DNA of 64,000 nt, taken from assembly GCF_039544205.1 (NCBI RefSeq), contig NZ_BAABLF010000011.1, positions 21,310 to 85,309 on the forward strand, written 5' to 3'. This DNA is from Ferrimonas gelatinilytica (GTDB taxonomy: Bacteria; Pseudomonadota; Gammaproteobacteria; Enterobacterales; Shewanellaceae). Positions 42,522-50,899 of the stretch are shown here, piece by piece. A model generated the notes under the pieces. That model was not told the DNA's origin and ran no database searches. It saw only the letters and a list, made by a program, of their open reading frames with translations. The translations under genes were made by a program, and so were the position numbers. Numbering within the stretch: the stretch's first letter is position 1; every line of letters starts with the position of its first letter.

Positions 42522-42627
42522 AAGTTATTGTTTCCAAGACGGTCTTTTAGACTTCGGATGGTTAAACGCCCCCCCCTCGGGGGGATTAAGCGTTCCCTCA
42601 ATCGATGATTGCTACCTTCGATTTTCT

Positions 42628-43899
42628 CTAAGAATATTCCTTGAGGAACGGTACTGCTTTATCTAAGGCTTCTTTTAGCATTGCCATACGGTAACCTTTT
42701 GAGTAGTACCCGTAGGTCATTGTTGTTCCTCTTGCATGTCCCAACAATGCTGCTGCGACGTGCTCTTCAACACCACCTCGCTGCAAAGACGTAGAGAACA
42801 TAACCCTAAAGGAGTGGAAACATTGGGCTGGGTCTGTACTGATGTTGGCAACCTTGAATCGACTGAATTCCCGACTGGCGTACTTACCATTAATACCTAG
42901 AAGGGGCTCAACTGGTGCTCTTCCTGAAGCCATGGTTTGCAACTTGGCGATGAGGTGGTCAGCGATGGGGATGCGGCGTGTTGCGGCAGAAGTCTTTCCT
43001 GCCCTAATCTGGATGGCCACAACGCCATCTTCTTCGAACAGGTCACCTACTGTAAGCTTGCCAAGCTCAGATATACGGCAGCCTGTATAAATTCCTAACT
43101 CGATTAGCAACTGCATTGTGTGGGACAAGCTGACGGCATTTTCCCTAATTTTCTGCACTTGCTCCGGTGTGAATGGCTGTTTCTGTTCCTTGTCTTTATT
43201 TCCCTTAGTTTCATGGCCATCGAATGGGCACTCCCCCTCGGCCTCCCCTAAAGAGCAAGCGTACTTCCAGACAGACCTAATCCTGGAGATGAAGCCGAAT
43301 ACGCTGGTTGAAGCGTACTGCTTTCCAAGGTACTCCACGTAGTCATGGACCTGTCGTTTGCGAATGTCCTGTAGCTGGATGTCTTGCAGGTGAAGCCATG
43401 ACAAGTACTTGTCCACGGCTTGCTTGGTCTTGGTGATGGTGTCCTTAGACTTGGTTCTTTCGTTTTTGGTAAGCCAAAGCCGTAAAGCATCCTTCAAGGT
43501 GCACCCGTAATTGTTCGACTGTTTGCCGTGGACGGCTTGGTCAAAGGCTTCCCAAGCCAAAGAGTCTTCATACTCTTTGACCAGATGAGGAGCGAGTTCA
43601 TTGGGACTCAACCCATGTTCGATAGCACCCTCAGGGACACCACAGCGAGAAAACTCCTCTACCAATTGGTTGAATCGATGCCTATGAGGGCAGGTTACAG
43701 CTTCACTTTGCTCAGCAAGCCTACCGTTAAGAATGTCCCGCTTCGCTCGGGCCTCTCGTACATCACCCGTGAAAAGGCTCTGTGATATGGTGCTCTTACC
43801 ATCATGCAGGTGCCTAGCGTTCATCGGAATGTTGCGGTGGTACCACCATACGTTTCCACGCAGCTTCAAGTGGCGATTTGGATTCTGCTTACTCGGCAT
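42628..43899 (-). CDS. Tyrosine-type site-specific integrase
   Basis: 423 residues. An N-terminal arm-binding region, a SAM-like core-binding domain at about 130-225 (TLKDALRLWLTKNE; YLSWLHLQDIQLQDI), then the catalytic domain with Arg in IYTGCRISELGKL, HSFRVMFSTSLQRGG (H..R), LLGHARGTTMTYGYYSKG (second His and the nucleophile Tyr). It is the probable enzyme for insertion at groEL. The start codon overlaps the first of a set of 12-bp direct repeats, and there is no clear ribosome site. Confidence 0.93.
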   Translation of the reverse strand: MPSKQNPNRHLKLRGNVWWYHRNIPMNARHLHDGKSTISQSLFTGDVREARAKRDILNGRLAEQSEAVTCPHRHRFNQLVEEFSRCGVPEGAIEHGLSPNELAPHLVKEYEDSLAWEAFDQAVHGKQSNNYGCTLKDALRLWLTKNERTKSKDTITKTKQAVDKYLSWLHLQDIQLQDIRKRQVHDYVEYLGKQYASTSVFGFISRIRSVWKYACSLGEAEGECPFDGHETKGNKDKEQKQPFTPEQVQKIRENAVSLSHTMQLLIELGIYTGCRISELGKLTVGDLFEEDGVVAIQIRAGKTSAATRRIPIADHLIAKLQTMASGRAPVEPLLGINGKYASREFSRFKVANISTDPAQCFHSFRVMFSTSLQRGGVEEHVAAALLGHARGTTMTYGYYSKGYRMAMLKEALDKAVPFLKEYS

Positions 43900-43944
43900 T
43901 GGACAGTGTTCTGGGCAAGTTTCTGGACATCATTCTGGCCTAAA
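43897..43944. repeat. 12-bp direct repeats at the integrase start
   Basis: Successive 12-bp units begin at 43897, 43909, 43921 and 43933; three begin with exactly TTCTGG (TTCTGGGCAAGT, TTCTGGACATCA, TTCTGGCCTAAA) and the first is CATTGGACAGTG. The same spacing of (C/T)TCTGG recurs at 38231/38243 and 44049/44061. These are candidate arm-type sites for the integrase or a directionality factor. Confidence 0.55.
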
Positions 43945-43984
43945 ACGCTTATATGGCGCTGTGTTGCGGCTCACAGTCCAAAAG

Positions 43985-44001
43985 GGGCGGCATGATGTAA
44001 T
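43985..44001 (+). repeat. Right direct repeat (putative attR)
   Basis: Exact copy of the 17 bases at 38166-38182, without the rest of groEL. The DNA that follows resembles the groEL downstream region, as expected for the original chromosomal flank. Confidence 0.75.
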
Positions 44002-44068
44002 CGCCGCTTGTTGAGAGCCCTCTTAATCCTCAAGTGGTTAAGCAGGGGCTCTGGACACCTTTCTGGGC

Positions 44069-44104
44069 AGCCGACTGGACTAACCTCCGGTCGGCTGTTT
44101 TGTT
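44069..44104 (+). terminator. Original groEL-type terminator, now separated from groEL
   Basis: AGCCGAC at 44069-44075 pairs with GTCGGCT at 44090-44096, followed by GTTTTGTT. It is nearly identical to the element-borne copy at 38250 and lies about 5.8 kb from groEL. Confidence 0.72.
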
Positions 44105-44325
44105 ATCTGAGCGGAGACGGACCTGTCTGCTGCCTGTGAGCAGATTACATTTTTCACCGGAACCTGCGCCTGCTCCGACCTGTCACAGATAGCCGTTTTG
44201 GGCTGTGCATCAGCACCCTTATCTTTGCTGAGAAAATGATCGAGCCTCGATACGGCTGCCGCACCCTCGCGCTGCTTATTTTTCTGTAGCTCGCGCCATC
44301 CTTAAACCCAGGAATCGATCGAGCA

Positions 44326-45327
44326 TCAGTCAGTCTTGACGAGCTTCGGGAACCTCCAGTTGCCGCTCTGTATCTCCTCGCGCGGTTGATACATCCGAAC
44401 CGCATAATTCCACCCGGGTGTAATTGGAATGCAGTTGATGCGGCCATCGCCACAGCCGCCGAAGTGGATGGTGATAGAACCATCTTGATCCGGGTCTGCG
44501 GTGATGTTGTTGTAGCTGTTTACGTTCAAGTTGTTCGCTTCTAGATAGCCATCCGCATTGTAAACGGTGACGGACCAGAAGGCGTCGACGGGCACCTCTT
44601 TTGCCGTCACCTTGTAAGGCGTTTCGCCGTCATTATCTGGCACACTGTCCACCACATACATTGCAGCGCTTTGCGGTAAGCCTCCCCACCCAGCCGCGGC
44701 ACCAATCAGGTAGGAGGTGGCCTCAATCTCATCTTTGCGCCCAAAGGCTCTCGAGGCTTCAAACCCAAGCGCAGCAGCGAAATCGTTGAGGGCTTTTCGG
44801 CCGACTGCAAGCGCTTCTTCGTCCCAGTCCGGTGCGGTGAAGGGGCCTTCCCCGCCACCCTCAACTTTGATCTGGTCCTGAGCTTCATGGGCTTTCCTGA
44901 GGTCATCGGGATCCTTTGGGTCAGCAAAGGTACGGATGGTGACAAGCGCGAACCGCGTGCCGACATTTGCTTCCGTCAGGTCATAACTGCCTGGTTGAGT
45001 TTCGACGAACATGAAGTGGTCCTGGTTAACCACGTGCATGGACTGGTATCGCCCCTCTACCTCCGGAAGCGTCAGTTTCACCGGTTCCGACAAGTCCAGT
45101 ACCACACCCGAATAGAGCGTGTCCTGATTCATGCGAATCACGGGTTGATTATCAGGCGTTGTGGGCTGACGAATATGACGAACCTCGCCAACGGCGATGC
45201 CGAATGCTGCTAAGTTGGCCCGGAACATCGTGTCGGACTCAGCCCGTACGAAGTTGTTCACGTTCACCTCTTCGGCAACGGACACCAGGGGAATCAGCAG
45301 TGCAGGGACAAGCACTCTTTGCCACAT
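44326..45327 (-). CDS. Secreted DUF1254/DUF1214-type protein 1
   Basis: 333 residues with a short signal peptide (MWQRVLVPALLIPLVSVA). An N-terminal DUF1254-like part (VNNFVRAESDTMF; PVIRMNQDTLYSGVVLDLSE; YQSMHVVNQDHFMF) is followed by a DUF1214-like part (AAGWGGLPQSAAMYV; VPVDAFWSVTVYNADGYLE; WNYAVRMYQPREE). The family is widespread in bacteria, and its molecular role is not established. GGAGAGAG precedes the ATG. It lies 12 bases after its paralogue, so the two form an operon. Confidence 0.85.
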   Translation of the reverse strand: MWQRVLVPALLIPLVSVAEEVNVNNFVRAESDTMFRANLAAFGIAVGEVRHIRQPTTPDNQPVIRMNQDTLYSGVVLDLSEPVKLTLPEVEGRYQSMHVVNQDHFMFVETQPGSYDLTEANVGTRFALVTIRTFADPKDPDDLRKAHEAQDQIKVEGGGEGPFTAPDWDEEALAVGRKALNDFAAALGFEASRAFGRKDEIEATSYLIGAAAGWGGLPQSAAMYVVDSVPDNDGETPYKVTAKEVPVDAFWSVTVYNADGYLEANNLNVNSYNNITADPDQDGSITIHFGGCGDGRINCIPITPGWNYAVRMYQPREEIQSGNWRFPKLVKTD

Positions 45328-45339
45328 AACTCTCTCCGA

Positions 45340-46410
45340 TTAATTGACGCTGACGGCTTCAGGAAAAGTCCAACTGCCATCAAGAACCGCTTCGTTTGGG
45401 CGGTACATTCGAACCGTATAGTTCCAGCCTTCCTCAATTGGCAGGCAATTCACGCGGTCATCCTCGCAGCCGCCAAGATGAATGGTCATCGTTCCATCGT
45501 CATTACGAATGCCTGTCACACTGTTAATGTTGTAGGCATCACGCTGGTTAGGCTGGAAAAACCCCTGGGCGTTGTACAGGCTGAGTGACCAGAAGGCATC
45601 GACTGGAACCTCGGCGGGCACCTCGATCTTGTAGGTGGTCGGCGGCAGGTCCGGATCGACATTCAGGTAAAATGCCTCAGTTTCGGGAAGGCCACCCCAG
45701 CCTGCGGCAGTCCCGATGAAGTGTTTAACGCCGGAGACCTCCTCCTTCGGGCCAAACATGTGGAAGCTGTTTGCCACGAAAGGCCCGAGCCGGAGGATAG
45801 TCTCAATCAATGCTTTAAAGCTCTCTTCGTCATAGTCTGGAACGATGAAAGGTTGAGACGACGATGCTTCGATGATCATCGCGTCCTGGATCGCATTGAC
45901 GGCCGCCACATCCGCAGGGTCGGAAGCGTCGACCAAAATCCGCATTAGGACGATGACATAGGGAGTGTCGAAGGTTTCAATATCGAGCGTATAGGCTCCG
46001 CCACCGGAGAGGATCTTATTGATGTAGTGGTCTTGATTGACGATCATCGCACTCATGTATCTCTCGCCGACGTCGGGCAGCGTCAGTGTCGCCCCTTCGC
46101 GGATATCGACCACCACCGAACTGTATAGAGTGTCTCGATTCATGCGGATCGTTGGCTGGTTATCAACCGGTGTCGGCTCGCGGAAATGGAAGAAGCGATT
46201 TACGCCACCCGCCAAAGCCACATACTTCTGAAGCTCAAAATCCGTTGCTGCGCGCACGAAATTATCGACAGTGACCGGGACTTCGCGATCTTCATCTAAT
46301 GCGTCTGAGGTATCGTTCGTCGCTTCAAGTGTCTGGGCATTCACCTGGGCCAATATCCCGAACAAAAGTGCTAAGCATGATCTAAAGGCTCTCAACCATC
46401 TTGGGACCAT
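45340..46410 (-). CDS. Secreted DUF1254/DUF1214-type protein 2
   Basis: 356 residues from the ATG at 46410, which has GGAGG six bases upstream; an ATG two codons earlier lies too close to that site. Signal peptide (RSCLALLFGILAQVNAQ), then the same blocks as its downstream paralogue: VDNFVRAATDFE, PTIRMNRDTLYSSVVVDI, MIVNQDHYINK, GTAAGWGGLPETEAFY, VPVDAFWSLSLYNAQG and WNYTVRMYRPNE. Tandem duplication and divergence are evident. The pair lies next to the integrative element and may be accessory genes. Confidence 0.85.
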   Translation of the reverse strand: MVPRWLRAFRSCLALLFGILAQVNAQTLEATNDTSDALDEDREVPVTVDNFVRAATDFELQKYVALAGGVNRFFHFREPTPVDNQPTIRMNRDTLYSSVVVDIREGATLTLPDVGERYMSAMIVNQDHYINKILSGGGAYTLDIETFDTPYVIVLMRILVDASDPADVAAVNAIQDAMIIEASSSQPFIVPDYDEESFKALIETILRLGPFVANSFHMFGPKEEVSGVKHFIGTAAGWGGLPETEAFYLNVDPDLPPTTYKIEVPAEVPVDAFWSLSLYNAQGFFQPNQRDAYNINSVTGIRNDDGTMTIHLGGCEDDRVNCLPIEEGWNYTVRMYRPNEAVLDGSWTFPEAVSVN

Positions 46411-46705
46411 CTTCATCCTCCTCGAATTTTAAACTCTGGCTCGAAAGTCTAGATGGACTACCCCCATCTTGGGGTGCTTATTTATCTTCAGGTGTTGGTT
46501 CCTGGAAGGATGTTGTGGTGGCAGCACCAGAGATATCTGTCTGGCCTTCACCTGGCGGTTAGGGTTCTGGATATCGAACCGTGCTTTGGCAAGTTGAACG
46601 GTATTTGAACGGTGGCTCTCTATTTACGATTAAATTTGAATCTTTTGCGTTAGGCTACTTCTAACAGAGAGTACGGCAGTTATCGTCATTAAAGAGGAGT
46701 CGTCG
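46411..46705. other. Intergenic region
   Basis: It provides the divergent upstream regions of the DUF1254 operon and the DUF3016 gene. A short direct repeat (TTGAACGGT twice near 46592-46612) is visible. No gene was recognised. Confidence 0.35.
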
Positions 46706-47239
46706 ATGAAGCAACTGATTTGGCTGTTCAGCCTGGTTTTTTGTGCCGGTGTCGCTGCACAGGAGGCACCAGAGTGGCCCACCCAAGATGGGGTGGTGAC
46801 GGTGATCTGGCAGCAGCCCGAGGAGTATGCCGATGTGCGTACCGGCTCCGGGCTTCAATCCCGTTACCAAAACCATGTGTTTGCCACCCTGGGGAAAGAG
46901 CTGCAGAAATCGGTAACACCTCTGTTGCAGGAGGGTCAGCAGGCCAGGTTCGTGGTAACGGATCTGGATCTGGCCGGGGATGTCCGTCCCTCATTCGGTG
47001 CGGCCAGCAGCGACATCCGCATCGTGAAAAGCATCTATCCGCCGCGGATCAAGTTCAGCTACAGCATTGTCGGGCCCGATGGTCAGGTGGTGGCACTGGG
47101 TGAGGAAGATCTGCGGGACATGGGTTTCGACAGCCGTCCGGCTACCCGTCATCAGAACGAGGCGTTACGCTACGAAATCCGTATGCTGGATGAGTGGGTT
47201 AGACGCCACCTAGCAAAAACGCTCGATGCCGAGGGTTGA
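46706..47239 (+). CDS. Secreted DUF3016 protein
   Basis: 177 residues. Signal peptide MKQLIWLFSLVFCAGVAAQ. The mature part carries DUF3016 features: VTVIWQQPEEYADVR near the start, FVVTDLDLAGDVRP in the middle and ALRYEIRMLDEWVRRHL at the end. Periplasmic; function unknown. GAGGAG precedes the ATG. It is followed by a terminator. Confidence 0.82.
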   Translation: MKQLIWLFSLVFCAGVAAQEAPEWPTQDGVVTVIWQQPEEYADVRTGSGLQSRYQNHVFATLGKELQKSVTPLLQEGQQARFVVTDLDLAGDVRPSFGAASSDIRIVKSIYPPRIKFSYSIVGPDGQVVALGEEDLRDMGFDSRPATRHQNEALRYEIRMLDEWVRRHLAKTLDAEG

Positions 47240-47256
47240 TAAAAGCGAACCCAAGA

Positions 47257-47280
47257 ACCGCCCATGAGGGCGGTTTTTTG
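47257..47280 (+). terminator. Terminator after the DUF3016 gene
   Basis: ACCGCCC / GGGCGGT with an ATGA loop, then six T residues. Confidence 0.88.
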
Positions 47281-47285
47281 TTGGC

Positions 47286-47591
47286 TTACTTCAGCTTCTG
47301 ACGCAGTTGGTTCAGGGTCGTGAGCAGCAGCTCAAGCTGCTTGACCATCTTTGGCAGAGCCTCGGGATCCGGTTGCTGCTCGAAGGCTTGCAGCCGTTCC
47401 GCCAGTTCCTGGACATAGGGGGTAAAGCGGTTGGCACGACTTTGGAAGCCGGCGTCATCACGGAAGATGGTGGCAAATTTGCCCTGGCCTTCGCTCTGCA
47501 ACTGCTCCAGCAGGCTATCCGCGTCCACCGCCTGACGGTAGGCGGTTTGCAAGCTGCTGCGATACTGTTCAATGATGGTGTCGAAAGACAT
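47286..47591 (-). CDS. Conserved-looking small helical protein
   Basis: 101 residues from the ATG at 47591, preceded by AGGGGG. The sequence is helical and Gln/Leu-rich (SFDTIIEQYRSSLQTAYRQ; YVQELAERLQAFEQQ; VKQLELLLTTLNQLRQKLK), with no membrane segment and a probable C-terminal coiled coil. I do not recognise the family. Loose resemblance to replication-restart helical proteins is too weak to name. Lone gene, convergent with the DUF3016 gene. Confidence 0.6.
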   Translation of the reverse strand: MSFDTIIEQYRSSLQTAYRQAVDADSLLEQLQSEGQGKFATIFRDDAGFQSRANRFTPYVQELAERLQAFEQQPDPEALPKMVKQLELLLTTLNQLRQKLK

Positions 47592-47658
47592 GATATTTCC
47601 CCCTAACAAGGGGCGCAATTATAGGTAGCGGCCGGCCACGGCTCAACAGGAGAGGCAA

Positions 47659-48513
47659 ATGAGACAGCGGAATGTTTGGCTGATAGCGGGGCTCTGGGCC
47701 CTGCTGACCGCGGGGGTAGCGGCGGCGCCGGAGGATCGGCCCCCCTTTTTCAAGCTCAGTTACCAGGGCAATCACGCCTGGCTTTTGGGCTCCATCCATG
47801 TTGGCCGGGCGGACTTCTATCCCATGGCCGAGCCTATCGAGGCCGCGATGTCCAAGGCCGAGGTGTTGGTGCTGGAGGCGGATCCCAATGATCCGGAGGC
47901 TACCGCGCTGGTGATGCAGAACATGCTGGCGACATCGCCGCTGCCGGCGGACCTGGCAGAGCGGTTGGAGAGCTTCTGCCAGCGCCATCGTCTGCAGTGC
48001 GACCCCCGCCTTCGTCCCTGGCTGTTGGGCTCGCAGATCGCCATCGGGATGATGGGACAGGCGGGTTACCTGCCGCAATACGGAGTGGAGCAGCAGCTGC
48101 TTAAGCGCTTCGCCGGCCGGCCATTGGTGGAGCTGGAGGGGATGGCTTACCAGCTGGAGGTGTTCAACAGCTTCAGCGACAAGGCCGCCCAGGCGATGCT
48201 GCGGGCGGCAGTGGAAACGTCGGACTTTGACGACATTGAGGCTCTGATCGGGGCCTGGCGTCAGGGTGATCAGCAGACATTGGCGGCGCAGATGTCCGAA
48301 GGACTCAGTGCCGACCCGGAACTCTTCGACAAACTGATGTTGAAGCGCAACTCGGCGATGAGCACGCGTCTGGTGGAACTGCTGGCAAAACAGGACAGGC
48401 TCTTCGTCGCGGTGGGCGCAGGCCATCTGGTGGGAGAGGGGGCCATTCCGGAGGCGCTGGCCGAAGCCGGCGTCTCGGTGACCGATTGCTGGCAGGCGGA
48501 CTGCGGACTGTAG
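47659..48513 (+). CDS. TraB/GumN family protein
   Basis: 284 residues. Signal peptide (NVWLIAGLWALLTAGVAAA). Family motifs: AWLLGSIHVGRADFYPM (GS.H motif), VLVLEADPNDPE, VEQQLLKRFAGRPLVELEG, and near the end VAVGAGHLVGEGAIPEAL (GxxH). These conserved Gly-His positions suggest a metal-dependent, tiki-like hydrolase fold; the substrate is unknown. AGGAGAGG precedes the ATG. Confidence 0.88.
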   Translation: MRQRNVWLIAGLWALLTAGVAAAPEDRPPFFKLSYQGNHAWLLGSIHVGRADFYPMAEPIEAAMSKAEVLVLEADPNDPEATALVMQNMLATSPLPADLAERLESFCQRHRLQCDPRLRPWLLGSQIAIGMMGQAGYLPQYGVEQQLLKRFAGRPLVELEGMAYQLEVFNSFSDKAAQAMLRAAVETSDFDDIEALIGAWRQGDQQTLAAQMSEGLSADPELFDKLMLKRNSAMSTRLVELLAKQDRLFVAVGAGHLVGEGAIPEALAEAGVSVTDCWQADCGL

Positions 48514-48549
48514 TGGTCAGCGGGGTTATCCCGCTGACCTGATACCGGG

Positions 48550-49092
48550 TCAGGAGGTCACTGCAGTGCTGTCCTGGCACAGCCAGTCGAGAACCTGCTG
48601 CGCCGCCAGGTCGGCCTGGGCTGCATCATAGCCAGGGGCGCGGGGGGTCAGGGTGACGGCATCGGTCTGTTTCAGGGTGCAGGATTGAGTGGGCTCCATA
48701 GCGATCTTCGAGTTCGAGAGCCACAGGGTCGGGCAGGCGGCTGGAGCCGGGACGGTCTGGCCAAACCCCAGGGCGGCCCGTGCGACGCGACGCCCGGTGT
48801 CGGGTTCCGTAAGCAGGGGCGCGGTGGCGTCCGCCCCGGCCCCCAGAGCCAGAATAAACAGCGGCGCCGGCGCCGTAAGAAGCAGGCTGCGCACCTTGTC
48901 CTGGTAGACGGCAGCCGAGCAGCGCCGGTCAAAGTACGCCCGGGCGTCGGCTTCCTGATCGAAGGCGAAGCGCTGGCCACTGTAGGGATCCAGCACCATC
49001 AAGTGTTCGAAGTGGACCTTAAGGCGATCCAGCAGGGGGTCCAAAGTGGCGTGTTGGCCCCAGGTATCGGTCACGAACAGGAGGGTGGCCAT
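48550..49092 (-). CDS. Hypothetical alpha/beta protein
   Basis: 180 residues. The N-terminus MATLLFVTDTWGQ and the core LFILALGAGADATAPLL suggest an alpha/beta fold. A hydrolase-like architecture is possible, but no catalytic motif is secure. Composition agrees with host genes. No signal peptide. It is convergent with the TraB-family gene and followed by epmB on the same strand. No family was recognised. Confidence 0.6.
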   Translation of the reverse strand: MATLLFVTDTWGQHATLDPLLDRLKVHFEHLMVLDPYSGQRFAFDQEADARAYFDRRCSAAVYQDKVRSLLLTAPAPLFILALGAGADATAPLLTEPDTGRRVARAALGFGQTVPAPAACPTLWLSNSKIAMEPTQSCTLKQTDAVTLTPRAPGYDAAQADLAAQQVLDWLCQDSTAVTS

Positions 49093-49147
49093 GGCAATCC
49101 TTGTGCGGTAATTCAGTCCGGCGGATATGCTAGCGTGCCACCGGGGT

Positions 49148-50179
49148 TCATACCAGCCTGAGGTCGATGGGGGTTTTACTGCGCTCGCCGGCGATCTCCC
49201 GTACCAGCCTGGGTACCAGGAAACCGGGCAGTGTGGTCAGCAGCTGCGCCATCAGGGCTCGGGCATCCTCATCACTGACCTCGAAATGGGCCGCGCCCTG
49301 GACCTTGTCCAGCTGGTGCAGGTAGTAGGGCAGTATCCCCGCCGAAAAGAGGCGCTCGGACAGCTCCGCCAGGATAGGCCCCTCGTCGTTGATCCCCTTG
49401 AGCAGCACACTCTGGTTCAGCAGGGTCACGCCGGCTTGCTTGAGCCGGGTCATCGTCGCCGCAACTGCGTCGTCAATCTCATTCGGGTGGTTGATGTGCA
49501 GCACCATCACCACGGGCCAGGGCGCCTCAGACAGCAGCGTGACCAGGGCATCGGTGATGCGGCTGGGGATCACTACCGGCAGGCGGGTGTGGATCCTTAC
49601 CCGCTTGAGGTGGCGCGCGGCCTTGAGTTGCTCAAACAGTCTCGACAGGTGGTCATCCCGGGCCATCAGCGGGTCACCGCCGGAGAGCAGCAGTTCATTG
49701 ATCCGGGCGTCGGCGTTGAGATGCGCGATCGCCGCGTCGATCTCCGCCTGTCCCACTTTGGCTTCCTGATAGGGAAAGTGGCGACGGAAACAGTAGCGGC
49801 AGTTGACCGCACAGCCGCCGCGCAGCATCAGCAGTACCCGGCTTTGGTACTTGTGCAACAGGCCTTTGGGGCCTGGGCTGCCATCCTGTTGCTCCGCCAA
49901 GGGATCCGGCCCAAAGCCCGTCTGCTCGATGAACTCGGCCCCCAGCGGCAGCACCTGTTTGAGCAGCGGATCCTCGGGATCCCCCGCAACCATTCGCTGA
50001 GCGAAGGGCCGAGGGACCAGCATGGGAAACAGCCGCCGGGCGGCGATCGCTTCGGCGAACTCGGCAGGATCATGGCCCAGATCGCGCAGCAGTTGCTGCG
50101 GCTCACGGTAGGCGGCCCCAAGCTCTTGCTGCCAAAGGCGGTCGCAGCCGTGCACAGGGTCGGGATTTCGGGTTATCAT
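49148..50179 (-). CDS. epmB: EF-P lysine 2,3-aminomutase (radical SAM)
   Basis: 343 residues (E. coli 342). The radical-SAM cluster motif is C123, C127 and C130 in GGCAVNCRYCFRRHFPY. Other marks are ELLLSGGDPLMARDD, RIHTRLPVVIPSRIT and YYLHQLDKVQGAAHFEV. It converts (S)-alpha-lysine to (R)-beta-lysine for EF-P modification. The frame stays open far upstream opposite efp, but the family N-terminus (MITRNPDP) and length fix the start at 50179. Divergent from efp, 42 bases apart. Confidence 0.96.
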   Translation of the reverse strand: MITRNPDPVHGCDRLWQQELGAAYREPQQLLRDLGHDPAEFAEAIAARRLFPMLVPRPFAQRMVAGDPEDPLLKQVLPLGAEFIEQTGFGPDPLAEQQDGSPGPKGLLHKYQSRVLLMLRGGCAVNCRYCFRRHFPYQEAKVGQAEIDAAIAHLNADARINELLLSGGDPLMARDDHLSRLFEQLKAARHLKRVRIHTRLPVVIPSRITDALVTLLSEAPWPVVMVLHINHPNEIDDAVAATMTRLKQAGVTLLNQSVLLKGINDEGPILAELSERLFSAGILPYYLHQLDKVQGAAHFEVSDEDARALMAQLLTTLPGFLVPRLVREIAGERSKTPIDLRLV

Positions 50180-50221
50180 TGGACGGTTATTTTCAACTAA
50201 AGACAGCTGGAAGAGAGAAGA

Positions 50222-50791
50222 ATGGCTTCTTATTCTACGAACGAGTTCAAAGCCGGCCTTAAGATAATGCTGGACGGTGAGCCGTGCAACATCATCGAGA
50301 ACGAATTGTTCAAGCCGGGTAAAGGCCAGGCCATCAACCGCGTTAAGATCAAGAAACTGATCAGCGGCAAGACACTGGAAAAGACGTTTAAGTCCGGTGA
50401 AACCGTGGAAGGTGCGGATGTGATGGACCATGAACTGGCTTACCTCTACAACGACGGTGAGTTCTGGCACTTCATGAACAACGACACTTTCGAGCAGGTT
50501 GCCGCCGACAAGAAAGCGCTCGGTGACGCGGAGAAGTGGCTGGTGGAGCAGGATGTCTGCACCATCACCATCTGGGATGGCAACCCCATCACAGTGACGC
50601 CGCCGAACTTCGTGGAACTGGAAGTGACGGATACCGACCCCGGCCTCAAGGGTGATACCCAGGGCACCGGCGGTAAGCCAGCCACTCTGAGCACCGGCGC
50701 CGTGGTTCGTGTTCCCCTGTTCATCTCCATCGGCGAGGTGGTGAAGGTGGATACCCGTACCGGCGAGTACGTTGAGCGGGTGCGCAAGTAA
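50222..50791 (+). CDS. efp: Translation elongation factor P
   Basis: 189 residues. Three-domain beta protein. The modified lysine is Lys34 in FKPGKGQAINRVK, the type beta-lysylated by EpmA after EpmB action. Domain II and III marks: VEGADVMDHELAYLYNDGEF (split as VEGADVMDHEL and AYLYNDGEF), DTDPGLKGDTQGTGGKPA, and GEYVERVRK at the end. It relieves ribosome stalling at polyproline stretches. epmB and epmA flank it, so the modification set is complete here. Confidence 0.98.
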   Translation: MASYSTNEFKAGLKIMLDGEPCNIIENELFKPGKGQAINRVKIKKLISGKTLEKTFKSGETVEGADVMDHELAYLYNDGEFWHFMNNDTFEQVAADKKALGDAEKWLVEQDVCTITIWDGNPITVTPPNFVELEVTDTDPGLKGDTQGTGGKPATLSTGAVVRVPLFISIGEVVKVDTRTGEYVERVRK

Positions 50792-50812
50792 TCTGCGGCC
50801 AACCGGCAAGAC

Positions 50813-50840
50813 AGAGAGTGGGCTTTGGCCCGCTCTTTTT
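50813..50840 (+). terminator. Terminator after efp
   Basis: AGAGtGGGC / GCCCgCTCT stem with a TTTG loop and five T residues, located between efp and epmA. Confidence 0.82.
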
Positions 50841-50899
50841 GTTGGTACCCTATATTCGCTGTGCCCCGAGTCGGCCAGCGTCGAACCGGAGTCATTGTG

